Shown here: positions 8,979 to 17,827 of the stretch, in pieces
How positions within the stretch are numbered: position 1 is the first letter of the stretch
Layout: each line of letters starts with the position of its first letter
Assembly (NCBI RefSeq): GCF_040829825.1
Contig: NZ_JBFOLH010000025.1
Direction: 5' to 3' (one strand)
Length of the DNA: 64,000 bases
Source: Leadbetterella sp040829825
GTDB taxonomy: Bacteria > Bacteroidota > Bacteroidia > Cytophagales > Spirosomataceae
The notes under the pieces: model-generated
Databases searched by the model: none
Told to the model about the DNA's origin: nothing
Seen by the model: only the letters and a program-made list of their open reading frames with translations
Made by a program: the position numbers and the translations under genes

Positions 8979-10084
8979 AGCGCTTTAAGGGCCTTCACGT
9001 AAGCTGTAGCCACTGATACTACGGAAAAATCGCGGATGATTTCCAGTGAGCGGCGTTTCATTTTTTCAGGTTGGGGATCAGCCATAACGGCTGCCATACG
9101 GTTTTTGAGAGAGGCGAGATCGCCGGGTATAACGGTATAGCCGTTCCCGTTGACCAGGTCAGGAACACAGCCACAGGCTTCTGAGACAATTACGGGCAGG
9201 CCACAGACCATGGCTTCGTTGATCACCAGGCCCCAGGGCTCTGACAGGCTGGGCAGCACGAAGCAGCCGGCACGGGAGAAGAACCCCGGAACGTCTGTCC
9301 AGCCAACAGCGTTATATTTGTAGATATTTTCGGGCGAGTCGCGGATCAGCTCCCCGATAGCGGCATCTTCGGGGCCGTTCCCTACCAGGATAAGACCCCA
9401 CTGCTGCGGCCTGAGCTCCCTGAAGGCCTTTACCAGGAGATCAACATTTTTCTCTGCGGCCATACGGCCCACGTAAATAAAGTTTTCCGGCGTGTGTATT
9501 TCGGGGTAAAGCGGCCGCTGCAGTGCGTTTTGGTATTGCCGCTCCAGGGCTTCATTGTCAACCACCGCAGCTTTGTGCACCAGGATCTGCCGCGGGGAAG
9601 CTCCCAGCTCCAGCATGTATTCTTCGGATGACCGCCCGAACACCACAAAACCGGAGCAAAGGCGCACCGCCAGCCGTTTAATGGCTTCTTTGAGCAGCGA
9701 ACGGGTTTTGTCTTTCCGGGTGGACTCACTTGACATGATCACCTTTTTTCCGAGCAGCTTCCCGAAAAGGATGGCCGGAAGGGTGGAGGCAGAAGAAGCA
9801 TAACCGGTTACGTTGATCACATCCGGATTATACCGGTAAATAAACTTTAAAACGGCCCGGATCTCTTTGAGCGCAGGAACGTTTTCAATGTAGTCGTCAA
9901 ATAACAGGGTATAATTATAGCGATAATTCATGGCCGGGCTTTCCATGCCCTTGCGGGAAATCTCGCTGCGGGCTATCTGGAGGACGTGAAACTCGTCGGG
10001 CGCAGTGATTTGCTTCTGAATTTCTTCAAATAAGACGGACTTGTAGTGCGCCCACAGCGTATTATGAATTACCAGAGTTTTCAA
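8975..10084 (-). CDS. Glycosyltransferase family 4 (GT-B fold)
   Basis: 369 aa. The C-terminal Rossmann domain carries FIYVGRMAAEKNVDLLVKAF and the donor-sugar motif PSLSEPWGLVINEAMVCGLPVIVSE (given here in parts: PSLSEPWG, EAMVCGLPV), with the E-x7-E arrangement of GT4 enzymes. It transfers a sugar to a membrane-linked or glycan acceptor at the inner membrane. The gene is immediately downstream of a polysaccharide polymerase/ligase-like membrane protein and its 3' end overlaps the convergent dehydrogenase by 4 bases. Confidence 0.9.
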   Translation of the reverse strand: MKTLVIHNTLWAHYKSVLFEEIQKQITAPDEFHVLQIARSEISRKGMESPAMNYRYNYTLLFDDYIENVPALKEIRAVLKFIYRYNPDVINVTGYASSASTLPAILFGKLLGKKVIMSSESTRKDKTRSLLKEAIKRLAVRLCSGFVVFGRSSEEYMLELGASPRQILVHKAAVVDNEALERQYQNALQRPLYPEIHTPENFIYVGRMAAEKNVDLLVKAFRELRPQQWGLILVGNGPEDAAIGELIRDSPENIYKYNAVGWTDVPGFFSRAGCFVLPSLSEPWGLVINEAMVCGLPVIVSEACGCVPDLVNGNGYTVIPGDLASLKNRMAAVMADPQPEKMKRRSLEIIRDFSVVSVATAYVKALKAL

Positions 10085-10085
10085 G

Positions 10086-11381
10086 CTATTTTTTTAAAAA
10101 CCGACAGAAAATAAAGAGCGTGGCGAAACGGGTATAATCCAGCATCTGGCCGGATGTAAAATTAGAAAAGAAAAAATAGATGAAAGCGTAAGCCAGGAAC
10201 TCGGTGCCCGTACTTTCAGGGTCCCGCATTTCGCGAAGGCTCATCATGATCAGCCGTAAGAAAATGATGCTAAAAAAGACAAAGCCGGTTAACCCGAATG
10301 AGTCCAGCATTTCGAGGTGCGGCACATCCACGTACATGAACTTGTATCCCTGCCCGAAAAGAATGTAGTGATAGTTGCCCTCATCAAAGCTTTTCTGCAG
10401 GCGTTCAAAGACTTTCCCGATATGGGTGATACGGGTATTGGCCGAGTCATCGCCGGTTTCCTTCACCTTCACTTTCTTTTCTTCGGCAGAGTCAAAGAAA
10501 GATTGTTTTATTCCCTCAAAACGGGTATTGAAATAATTAAATGCGGGATCGAGGAGCTTCTTGTTTTTGTTGATCTGGTAACCCAGGGCAACAGCTCCCA
10601 GGAGCATCAGGGCCAGGATATACCATTTGCTGAAAAAAAGCCTGAACGTACCTATGGCGTTGGAAAACGACAGGTTAAAAACCAGGAACAGGGCCGCAAA
10701 CGCAAAGGTGGCCAGGAAGGCCAGCATGGTTTGAGTAAGAAAAAGGATGGCTACATTCAGGAGAATGAGGATCAGCGGAAATATCAGTCCCAGCTTTACC
10801 GATTTATGATTTTTCAGGGCAAGAACACCCAGCACAATACCAAAATAAGCCACTTTGGAGTTGATGTGCGGGTTACCCACGCCCATTTCTCCTCCGTAAC
10901 CGAAGGCTGCTCTTTGGCCTATTACATAGAAGGGGTTCTTGCTGACATAGTACATCAGCGAAACGGCACTAAGCGTTACCAGGATGGAGGTAAGGTATAT
11001 GAATGAACGACCGATGGCGTTGTCGCGCATGAACAGAACCGCAAAGGCTACAAAGACAATAATGATGAAGGTGAGTAGCTCGGTATAAAAATTAACGGTG
11101 AAATAATAGCGGTCTTTGAGGTAAAAATAGACAAACATGTAAAGCAGCAGCCAGCACATCAGCGGGAATGTAACCCGGTTGGGGCTGTGGAAATAGCGGA
11201 AATCCTTAAAGGGCAACGTAATGGCAAACGGCAGGAAGATCAGCCCTATGGAGAATAAAGTACTGCCGGGCGCCAGCAACAATCCGTCTCTTAAAAAATA
11301 GATAAGGGGAACTCCGGCAAAGAAGATTGCCAGGGCCATTGAATCCCGGTTTTTTAAGAATGAATTGATCAGGAACCGCAT
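10086..11381 (-). CDS. O-antigen ligase/polymerase-like multi-spanning membrane protein
   Basis: 431 aa with about 11-12 hydrophobic segments and one larger polar loop (about residues 290-345, rich in Lys/Glu) before GQGYKFMYVDVPHLEMLDSFGLTG, the layout of Wzy/WaaL-type proteins. It ends one base before the GT4 gene begins, so the pair is probably an operon for surface polysaccharide assembly. Polymerase and ligase cannot be told apart by sequence. A -7 box TATCTTTG is present upstream. Confidence 0.72.
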   Translation of the reverse strand: MRFLINSFLKNRDSMALAIFFAGVPLIYFLRDGLLLAPGSTLFSIGLIFLPFAITLPFKDFRYFHSPNRVTFPLMCWLLLYMFVYFYLKDRYYFTVNFYTELLTFIIIVFVAFAVLFMRDNAIGRSFIYLTSILVTLSAVSLMYYVSKNPFYVIGQRAAFGYGGEMGVGNPHINSKVAYFGIVLGVLALKNHKSVKLGLIFPLILILLNVAILFLTQTMLAFLATFAFAALFLVFNLSFSNAIGTFRLFFSKWYILALMLLGAVALGYQINKNKKLLDPAFNYFNTRFEGIKQSFFDSAEEKKVKVKETGDDSANTRITHIGKVFERLQKSFDEGNYHYILFGQGYKFMYVDVPHLEMLDSFGLTGFVFFSIIFLRLIMMSLREMRDPESTGTEFLAYAFIYFFFSNFTSGQMLDYTRFATLFIFCRFLKK

Positions 11382-11396
11382 TTAGAGAAAATTTCC

Positions 11397-11404
11397 CAAA
11401 GATA
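11397..11404 (-). promoter_or_regulatory. -7 box upstream of polymerase-like gene
   Basis: The minus strand reads TATCTTTG, a perfect TAnnTTTG match, 16 bases before the start codon. Confidence 0.5.
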
Positions 11405-11434
11405 GAAGACAGACGATGGAAAACCAAAACTGAA

Positions 11435-11494
11435 AACAGATGACGCAGGTACGGCAGAAGAAAAGGGCTGTCTGCTGTACCTGCGTCGTCTGTT
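11435..11494 (-). terminator. Long hairpin terminator after the DUF2723 gene
   Basis: Arms 11435-11458 and 11471-11494 are 24 bases long with 2 mismatches and a 12-base loop. On the minus strand the hairpin is followed by a T-rich stretch (TTTTCAGTTTTGG), fitting a Rho-independent stop just downstream of the DUF2723 gene. Confidence 0.7.
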
Positions 11495-11502
11495 AAGTTT
11501 GT

Positions 11503-14490
11503 TTACCGGATCCGTGCCAGGTTATCTTCGTATATCTTTTTATAACGTTCTGCTGCGGGTTTATCGTATTGTTCCGCGGCAGAATAAAGCAGCTGGATGG
11601 TGCGCATATTCGACTGAACCGTTTGCCGGATATTGTCATCGCCCCACTGCCGGTCTCCGGCTCTCTGGATCTTCGTGGCAAAGTATTTCAGCTCATCGTC
11701 TGCTTTTGAAACGATCTCGTCAGCGAGTTGAGTTGCCTTTTTCGTATTACCGATCTCGTAATAGAAGATCGGGAAATTGGTCACCAGCTGATCGTAAGGC
11801 ACTGATTTATCGGGCATCAGCTTCATCACTTTGTCAAGCGTTTCTTCCGCTTCTTTTTTGTTGCCTTCTCTCAGGAATTCATCGGCCAGGCGCAGGAAAG
11901 CATACCGGGCGGTAATGAAAGGTACCCGGAACGACTCGGTATCGTAATAGACATCGGGATTGTCAAGGTTGGTCCATTGCATTTTCGTGAAAAGGTTTTT
12001 CTTCAGGATCTCCGAATTCACGAAGCCGTCTTTGGCCCCCTCGATCTTATAGGGCATCAGCCGGTAGGCGTATCCTTCGAGCTGCATAAACTCTTTCAGC
12101 CCCAGGTACTGGTTCTGCGGCAGCGTACCGCCGAAGTAAACCGGTCTTTTCCAGTTGTTCTGGGCAATGATATCCAAAACGATAAGGTCGTTTTTAAGGA
12201 TGTCTCTTTCGCCAAAATTCCATTCAAAACGATCGGATATAAGTGATTTCTGCTCTTCATTCACGAAAGGAAGCCGGGCTATTTCTTCAGCATTCTGCGA
12301 GAAGAAAAGGTTGGCCGAAGGCAGGATATTGATCATATCACCGTTGCTGACCATCCGCTGGATTGCCGGATCTTTGCGCCGGATCAGGTTCAGGTATTCC
12401 CGGAGGTCAATACCCGCCTTGATCTGCGGATTCGGGTTGGCTACATAAGGAATATGGTCATTAATGCCCTTGAAATAATTCTCGGCGTTCAGCGAAATGG
12501 GTAGCGGATCCGATTCGTAGGTTTTTCGCTTCATCTGGTCAATGTACCAGTCGGTACCCAGGAGGCTGAGGTTACATACCCGCACATCTGTTCTGAAGCC
12601 TTCTACTTCCTGCACGTACCAGAGCGGGAAAGTATCGTTATCACCACCGGTAAACAGGATGGCGTCTTTCTCACAGCTGGCCAGCATATTGCGGGCAAAA
12701 TCCACCTGGTGAACCCTACCGGTGCGGTCATGGCCCTCCCAGGAAGAGAAGCCCATAATGACCGGTGCGGTGAGCCCCAGAACCGTGGCCAGGCCGGCCC
12801 GTGCGGTTCCTTCTTTCAGGAATTTAAGCGCATAGGTGGCAACAGCCATTACGCCCAGGCCTATCCAGATGGCATAAAAATAGAAAGAACCGGCGTAGAT
12901 ATAGTCTCTTTCCCGCGGCTCTACCGGGGGCGAGTTCAGGTATACAACCAGCGCAAGCCCGGTCAGGAAGAACAGGAGAAATGTAACAATAGCGTCTTTT
13001 TCTCTCCGGAAATACAGGAAGAGGAACCCGGCGATGCCCAGGATAAGCGGGATGCCGAAGAAATTGGTACGGGCCTTATTAGCGGCCAGGGATGCCGGCA
13101 GGGAGCCTTTGGATTCCAGGATATTGGTTATGCCGGAGTCCTGGATGTCTGATGAGCGCCCCCAGAAGTTCCACATGAAGTAACGCCAGTACATATGACC
13201 GAACTGGTGCGAGAACATAAAGCGCAGGTTATCGCCAAAAGACGGGTTCTGGCCCTCCGGGATATTCAGCTTGGCCCTGTAGAGGGCTATGTGACCCGGA
13301 TCCTGGCTCCAGATACGGGGCAGAAGCATTTTACCCTTGCTGTCCCATTCGTATTCGGAATTGTAGTCGTAAATCTCGTATTTCTTTTCTCCCTGCATGT
13401 AGTTCGGGGTTCCGCGCTCAATGCCCGTGAGCTGGGCAGAAAATATCGGACCGTACAGCAAAGGCCTTGAACCGTATTGCTCCCTTTTCAGGTAGGACGT
13501 AAAGTTCAGCACATTGCTGGGGTTGTTCTCGTTCAGCGGTGGGTTAAAATTGGAACGGATTAACGCGATGGTGTAGGAAGAAAACCCGATCAGGATGAAG
13601 GCAAAGGCGATCAGCGCCGTGTTCTGAGTGATTTTTCCTTTCTGATGCGTATACCGGATCCCGTATACGAGCGCTGCAATGAGCAAAAGAACGAAAAAGA
13701 TCATACCGGAACCGAAAGGCATACCGAAGCTGTTGACAAACAGCTTGTCAAACCAGAAGCTGATAGAAGGTATACCCGTAATTACGCCTACATTGATGAT
13801 GCCCAGCACCACCATACCGGCCATGAAGGCCAGGAAGCCGCCGGTAAGGGTAGGCTTGTCCTGCTTTTTGAAGTAATAGATCAGGGCAAGGGCCGGTATG
13901 GTTACCAGGTTCAGGAGGTGAACCCCGATAGAAACCCCTACCAGGTAGGCCAGGAAGATCAGCCAGCGGTTTTGCGCTGCCGGGTTTTCGATTCTCTCCC
14001 ATTTGAAGGCTGCCCATACCACGATAGCGGTAAAGAAGGATGACATACCGTATACTTCCGCTTCAACGGCCGAGAACCAGAAAGATTCGGAGAAGTTATA
14101 GGCCAGTGACCCTGTTAAGGCTGACCCCAGCACCAGCAGGGTGTCAGTAGAAGTGAGTTCGCTGTCAGGCTTGCCGATTATTTTTCTGGCAATCATGGAG
14201 ATGGTCCAGAACAGGAAAAGAATGGTAAATGCGCTGGCCAGAACCGAAACCATGTTGATCAGGAAGGCTACTTTTGAGACGTCTGAGCCTGCCAGCAGCG
14301 AGAAAATCCGGCCGATCATCAGGAAGAAAGGCGCTCCGGCCGGGTGAGGCACCTGCAGCTTGAAAGCGCAGGCAATGAACTCGCCACAGTCCCAGAAGCT
14401 GGCCGTGGGTTCAACCGTGAGCGTAAATGTAATCAGGGAGATAAGAAAAACAAACCATCCTCCCAGATTATTCAGTTTATTAAAATTCAT
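11503..14490 (-). CDS. DUF2723 membrane protein (putative glycosyltransferase)
   Basis: 995 aa from the ATG at 14490 (MNFNKLNNLGGW...); 12 upstream codons in frame begin at a weaker start. The N-terminal half has about 12 membrane segments with TASFWDCGEFIACAFKLQVPHPAGAP near the start (acidic catalytic-like Asp-Glu in a lumenal loop as in PMT/GT-C enzymes, shown here as DCGEF); the C-terminal half is soluble with GDNDTFPLWYVQEVEG and helical TPR-like repeats. The DUF2723 family in Bacteroidota is related to protein O-mannosyltransferases and has been linked to protein O-glycosylation; specific substrate unknown here. Confidence 0.9.
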   Translation of the reverse strand: MNFNKLNNLGGWFVFLISLITFTLTVEPTASFWDCGEFIACAFKLQVPHPAGAPFFLMIGRIFSLLAGSDVSKVAFLINMVSVLASAFTILFLFWTISMIARKIIGKPDSELTSTDTLLVLGSALTGSLAYNFSESFWFSAVEAEVYGMSSFFTAIVVWAAFKWERIENPAAQNRWLIFLAYLVGVSIGVHLLNLVTIPALALIYYFKKQDKPTLTGGFLAFMAGMVVLGIINVGVITGIPSISFWFDKLFVNSFGMPFGSGMIFFVLLLIAALVYGIRYTHQKGKITQNTALIAFAFILIGFSSYTIALIRSNFNPPLNENNPSNVLNFTSYLKREQYGSRPLLYGPIFSAQLTGIERGTPNYMQGEKKYEIYDYNSEYEWDSKGKMLLPRIWSQDPGHIALYRAKLNIPEGQNPSFGDNLRFMFSHQFGHMYWRYFMWNFWGRSSDIQDSGITNILESKGSLPASLAANKARTNFFGIPLILGIAGFLFLYFRREKDAIVTFLLFFLTGLALVVYLNSPPVEPRERDYIYAGSFYFYAIWIGLGVMAVATYALKFLKEGTARAGLATVLGLTAPVIMGFSSWEGHDRTGRVHQVDFARNMLASCEKDAILFTGGDNDTFPLWYVQEVEGFRTDVRVCNLSLLGTDWYIDQMKRKTYESDPLPISLNAENYFKGINDHIPYVANPNPQIKAGIDLREYLNLIRRKDPAIQRMVSNGDMINILPSANLFFSQNAEEIARLPFVNEEQKSLISDRFEWNFGERDILKNDLIVLDIIAQNNWKRPVYFGGTLPQNQYLGLKEFMQLEGYAYRLMPYKIEGAKDGFVNSEILKKNLFTKMQWTNLDNPDVYYDTESFRVPFITARYAFLRLADEFLREGNKKEAEETLDKVMKLMPDKSVPYDQLVTNFPIFYYEIGNTKKATQLADEIVSKADDELKYFATKIQRAGDRQWGDDNIRQTVQSNMRTIQLLYSAAEQYDKPAAERYKKIYEDNLARIR

Positions 14491-14575
14491 AAGTATAAAT
14501 AGATTATTCTGAAGAAATTTGGACAAAATAACTAAATAGCATTCAATAAATCGGAAGCCGAAATTATAAATAAAG

Positions 14576-15205
14576 TTAAATCTTCAGCTGGGTGCCGATA
14601 TTGATGGTTTTTTCCAGCACATCGGTGATTTTTTTGAAGTCATCGGCTTTCTCTACAAAATCGAGGTCGTTGACGTCGATTTCCAGGAATTTTCCGTGGT
14701 GGTACTGACCGGCAAACTGCTGGTACAACCTGTTCAGGCCCAGCAGGTAGGCAGGATCCATGTTCTGTTCGTATTCACGGCCTCTTTTCCGGATCCCCTT
14801 CTGCAGGCGGGGAAGGTCAGCCTTCAGGTAGATCATCAGGTCAGGGGGTGAAATGGCCCGCATAATGGTGTTGAATAGGCCTTTATAGGTGTTGAAGTCT
14901 ACTTCATTCATGTGCCCGCTGTCGTAGAGATTCTGGGCAAAAATATAGGCGTCTTCGTAAATGGTGCGGTCCTGGATAATGGTTTTTTCGTCCTGCTCCT
15001 TGATTTTCAGCACCTGCTCAAAACGGGTGTTGAGAAAGAAGATCTGGAGATGAAATGACCAGAGGGGCATGTCGTCGTAAAATGGGGCGAGATAGGGGTT
15101 GCCGTCTACCGCTTCGTAGTAAACTTCCCAGCCGTAATGTTCCGCCAGCTTTTCTGCCAGCGTGGTTTTGCCTGCACCTATGTTGCCGGTAATGGCGATA
15201 TGCAT
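14576..15205 (-). CDS. Deoxynucleoside kinase (dAdo/dGuo kinase type)
   Basis: 209 aa. The P-loop is GNIGAGKTT (residues 7-15); Glu-rich YYEAVDGNPYL, the DRTIYED motif (about 99-105) and the lid IRKRGREYE with basic residues identify the dNK family. It phosphorylates deoxynucleosides at the 5' position with ATP for salvage of DNA precursors. It diverges from surE, a nucleotidase, so two opposing nucleotide-metabolism enzymes share one 123-bp intergenic region. Confidence 0.92.
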   Translation of the reverse strand: MHIAITGNIGAGKTTLAEKLAEHYGWEVYYEAVDGNPYLAPFYDDMPLWSFHLQIFFLNTRFEQVLKIKEQDEKTIIQDRTIYEDAYIFAQNLYDSGHMNEVDFNTYKGLFNTIMRAISPPDLMIYLKADLPRLQKGIRKRGREYEQNMDPAYLLGLNRLYQQFAGQYHHGKFLEIDVNDLDFVEKADDFKKITDVLEKTINIGTQLKI

Positions 15206-15233
15206 GAATATACGTTTTAAAATATAAGGAGTA

Positions 15234-15241
15234 CAAAGATA
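15234..15241 (-). promoter_or_regulatory. -7 box of deoxynucleoside kinase promoter
   Basis: The minus strand reads TATCTTTG (perfect TAnnTTTG), 29 bases before the start, with TTTA at the -33 spacing. Confidence 0.5.
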
Positions 15242-15296
15242 GCTTAAGGGCGGGAAGAAATAAAAGTTTCTTTACATAAGTGCTGTACAGATTGCG

Positions 15297-15304
15297 TACT
15301 TTTG
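15297..15304 (+). promoter_or_regulatory. -7 box of surE promoter
   Basis: TACTTTTG is a perfect TAnnTTTG match 25 bases before the surE ATG; TTTA lies 22 bases upstream. Confidence 0.5.
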
Positions 15305-15328
15305 CGTACAATTTACATTAAATTCAAC

Positions 15329-16102
15329 ATGAAGCCTCTGATTTTAGTTACCAACGATGACGGAATTACCTCGAAAGGAATAAAAGTACTGATCGAAGAA
15401 ATGTCGGAGCTGGGTGAAGTATTTGTGGTAGCTCCTGACAGCCCGAATTCGGGAATGGGACATGCCATTACGGTAGCCAGCACCATCCATATAAAAAAAT
15501 CACCTATTTTCGGTCTTATTGAGTCGTACGAATGCTCAGGCACACCGGCCGACTGCGTAAAGCTGGCCAAACACGAGTTCCTGAAGGGAAGAAAGATCGA
15601 CCTGCTGGTCAGCGGTATCAATCACGGGTCCAACTCGTCTATTTCCGTGATCTATTCGGGTACGATGTCGGCTGCTATAGAAGGTGCCATTGAAGGGATA
15701 CCGTCTATCGGCTTTTCGCTGGATGATTTTAATTATGATGCCGATTTCGGGCATGTCCGGAGGTACGTACGTGAAATTGCCGCCTGGGTGCTAAACGAAG
15801 GCCTGCCGGCCGATACTGCGCTTAACGTGAATTTCCCGAAAGCTTCTGCCGAGCCCATCCGGGGGGTCAAAGTGGGCCGCCAGACCCGGGGATACTGGAA
15901 AGAAGAGTTTGACGCCCGGAGAGATCCCAGCGGAAGGCCTTATTTCTGGATGGGGGGACATTACGTTAATACGGAACCCGATTCGACAGACACGGATATC
16001 TGGGCACTGGAAAACAATTACGTTTCCGTGTTTCCCTGCCACTTTGACCTGACCCACCACAAAGCGGTGGAGCCGATCAAAGGGCTTGAAAATATCCAGT
16101 AA
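15329..16102 (+). CDS. surE: 5'/3'-nucleotidase SurE
   Basis: 257 aa from the ATG at 15329 (MKPLILVTNDDG); an upstream in-frame TTG at 15302 lies inside the -7 box, which excludes it. ILVTNDDGITSKG holds the metal-binding Asp pair, followed by the metal-site Ser in APDSPNSGMGHA, GTPADCVKLA and SGINHGSNSSISVIYSGTMSAA, all hallmarks of SurE. It is a metal-dependent phosphatase of nucleoside monophosphates. Convergent with the cytochrome c gene, 8 bases apart. Confidence 0.96.
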   Translation: MKPLILVTNDDGITSKGIKVLIEEMSELGEVFVVAPDSPNSGMGHAITVASTIHIKKSPIFGLIESYECSGTPADCVKLAKHEFLKGRKIDLLVSGINHGSNSSISVIYSGTMSAAIEGAIEGIPSIGFSLDDFNYDADFGHVRRYVREIAAWVLNEGLPADTALNVNFPKASAEPIRGVKVGRQTRGYWKEEFDARRDPSGRPYFWMGGHYVNTEPDSTDTDIWALENNYVSVFPCHFDLTHHKAVEPIKGLENIQ

Positions 16103-16109
16103 GCCGGCT

Positions 16110-17087
16110 TTACTTCCCCCCGGAAAACTTCTGTACCGTACGGCTGACCGGCGGCAGGGTCTGCAGGTAAGCGAAAATGGCCCTCAGGTCATCTTCCTCC
16201 ATGTGGCTGTACATGATCCATGGCATGAGGGTATTAGGGTCGTTTACAGTCAGCCGGGGCGATTTCCAGGTGCTGTCCTGGTATTGTTTGAAGGTTTGCA
16301 CAAACTGATCGGCTGTCCAGTGACCCAGGCCCGTTTCATCCGGGGTGATGTTGGGTGATATGAGGGTGCCGCCCGGCATGGCAAATTCTCTTCCTCCTGA
16401 AAAAACCTGGTCTTCTATCAACTGCCCGTCTTTCACCGGCGTATGACATTCTATACACCCCGCAGCAGTGGTCATATATGCCCCGTAAGCGACCGGATCA
16501 CTTTTCGGCGGGATACGCCCAACCGGGCTTTTCCGGATCGGGAGGGTGCGCAGGATGAGGTTAAAGGGGAAGTCGACCGTACGTTCCGGAACAGTATTCT
16601 CAATGGGCGGGAGGGTTCTCAGGTAAGCAATGATGGAATGGATGTCATCATCGTGCAGGCGGCTGTATAAATGGAAGGGCATGACCGGGAACAGCGCTTC
16701 ACCTTCGCGGTTTACCCCGCTGGTGATGGTCCTGTAAATCTCGCCGTCTGTCCAGTCTTTAAGCGCAAAAGGAGTAATATTTTTCGAATAGAATATCCCG
16801 GGGAAGCCAAACTCGCGGGCAAATAATTCACCTCCCATGCCCAGGGTGCCGGGTTTCGGCGGGCCGGCATAGCTTTCCCAGTCTCTTTGCGAATGACAAT
16901 CCATGCAGACGGTCACGGAATTGGCCAGGTACTCGCCGCGTTTTATTTTTTCAGGGGTAAGCTCTACTTTCAGGTCAGGGGCCGGGTCAACATTCGGGAA
17001 ATACAGGAAAAGAACAAGAAGAGCAGCCGCCAGGATAACTGTGACGAGACCGGCCAGGATGAGGCCGGTTTTTTTTAAAGTTTTCAT
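16110..17087 (-). CDS. Membrane-anchored diheme cytochrome c
   Basis: 325 aa. One N-terminal membrane anchor (about 8-30) is followed by two cytochrome c domains with heme motifs CMDCH (about 61-65) and CIECH (about 215-219); the Met ligands are probably in FPVMPFHLYS and LMPWIMYSHM. This is the arrangement of the diheme cytochromes that accompany membrane dehydrogenases. No dehydrogenase gene is adjacent, so its partner is unknown; it should face the periplasm. Confidence 0.88.
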   Translation of the reverse strand: MKTLKKTGLILAGLVTVILAAALLVLFLYFPNVDPAPDLKVELTPEKIKRGEYLANSVTVCMDCHSQRDWESYAGPPKPGTLGMGGELFAREFGFPGIFYSKNITPFALKDWTDGEIYRTITSGVNREGEALFPVMPFHLYSRLHDDDIHSIIAYLRTLPPIENTVPERTVDFPFNLILRTLPIRKSPVGRIPPKSDPVAYGAYMTTAAGCIECHTPVKDGQLIEDQVFSGGREFAMPGGTLISPNITPDETGLGHWTADQFVQTFKQYQDSTWKSPRLTVNDPNTLMPWIMYSHMEEDDLRAIFAYLQTLPPVSRTVQKFSGGK

Positions 17088-17269
17088 TTGCTTTATAGGT
17101 TGAATCTGATCAATGAGCCTCGGGATAAGTCATTGATTTTGAATTGTATTATAGCGCAATATCGAAAAAAATAGTATTTCGCCTAAAAATAGCCGCGCTT
17201 TTTTAGGAAGAAGGGTGCTTTTCGTAAGTAATTTAGAATCAGTCTGTTTTATTCAGGGCAGGACAGGCC

Positions 17270-17821
17270 TTAATTCTCTTTTGAACCGGCTTTCAGGATC
17301 CTTGTTTTGAGGATACCGGCCACTGAAAGCGAGTCGGTGATCTCATTGGCCATGACCATCCGGAAGGCTTCTTCCAGCGGAAGCTTTTTCAGGGTCAGGT
17401 CTTCTGTTTCCTCGGGCTCGGCCGTACCCATGGTCAGCTCTTCGGCCAAGAAGATAAAGCCGGTTTCATTGCATACCGAATTGGAGGTGTGTATCCTGGA
17501 AATGAGGGTCCATTTGTCGGCCCGAAGCCCCGTTTCTTCCATGAGCTCTCTTTTGGCGCAGTCCAGCATATCTTCATTTTCCGGGCAACCGCCTTCCGGA
17601 ATTTCCCAGGTATATTCGTCAATAGGGAAACGGTGCTGCCCCACCAGGTAGGTGTTGCCGCCGGCATCCAGCGGTACAACCCCGATAGCCAGGTTTTTGA
17701 AGTTGACCTGCCCGTAAATTCCGGGCCCGCCTGAGGGATTGATCACTTCATGATGCTGTACTTCAATCCAGGCATTTTCATAGACGGTTTCGGAGGAAAG
17801 CTTTTTCCAGTTGTTGGCCAT
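17270..17821 (-). CDS. NUDIX hydrolase, ADP-ribose pyrophosphatase type
   Basis: 183 aa. The Nudix box runs from GGCPENEDMLDCAKREL to MEETGL (about residues 75-97) and fits G-x5-E-x7-RE-x2-EE-x-G. Upstream residues ERFRFP-like HRFPIDEYTWEIPEGG match ADP-sugar hydrolases such as NudF. It begins 6 bases after the MBL-rhodanese stop, so it appears to be the last gene of an operon with that protein and the TauE/SafE exporter. Confidence 0.88.
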   Translation of the reverse strand: MANNWKKLSSETVYENAWIEVQHHEVINPSGGPGIYGQVNFKNLAIGVVPLDAGGNTYLVGQHRFPIDEYTWEIPEGGCPENEDMLDCAKRELMEETGLRADKWTLISRIHTSNSVCNETGFIFLAEELTMGTAEPEETEDLTLKKLPLEEAFRMVMANEITDSLSVAGILKTRILKAGSKEN

Positions 17822-17827
17822 GACGGG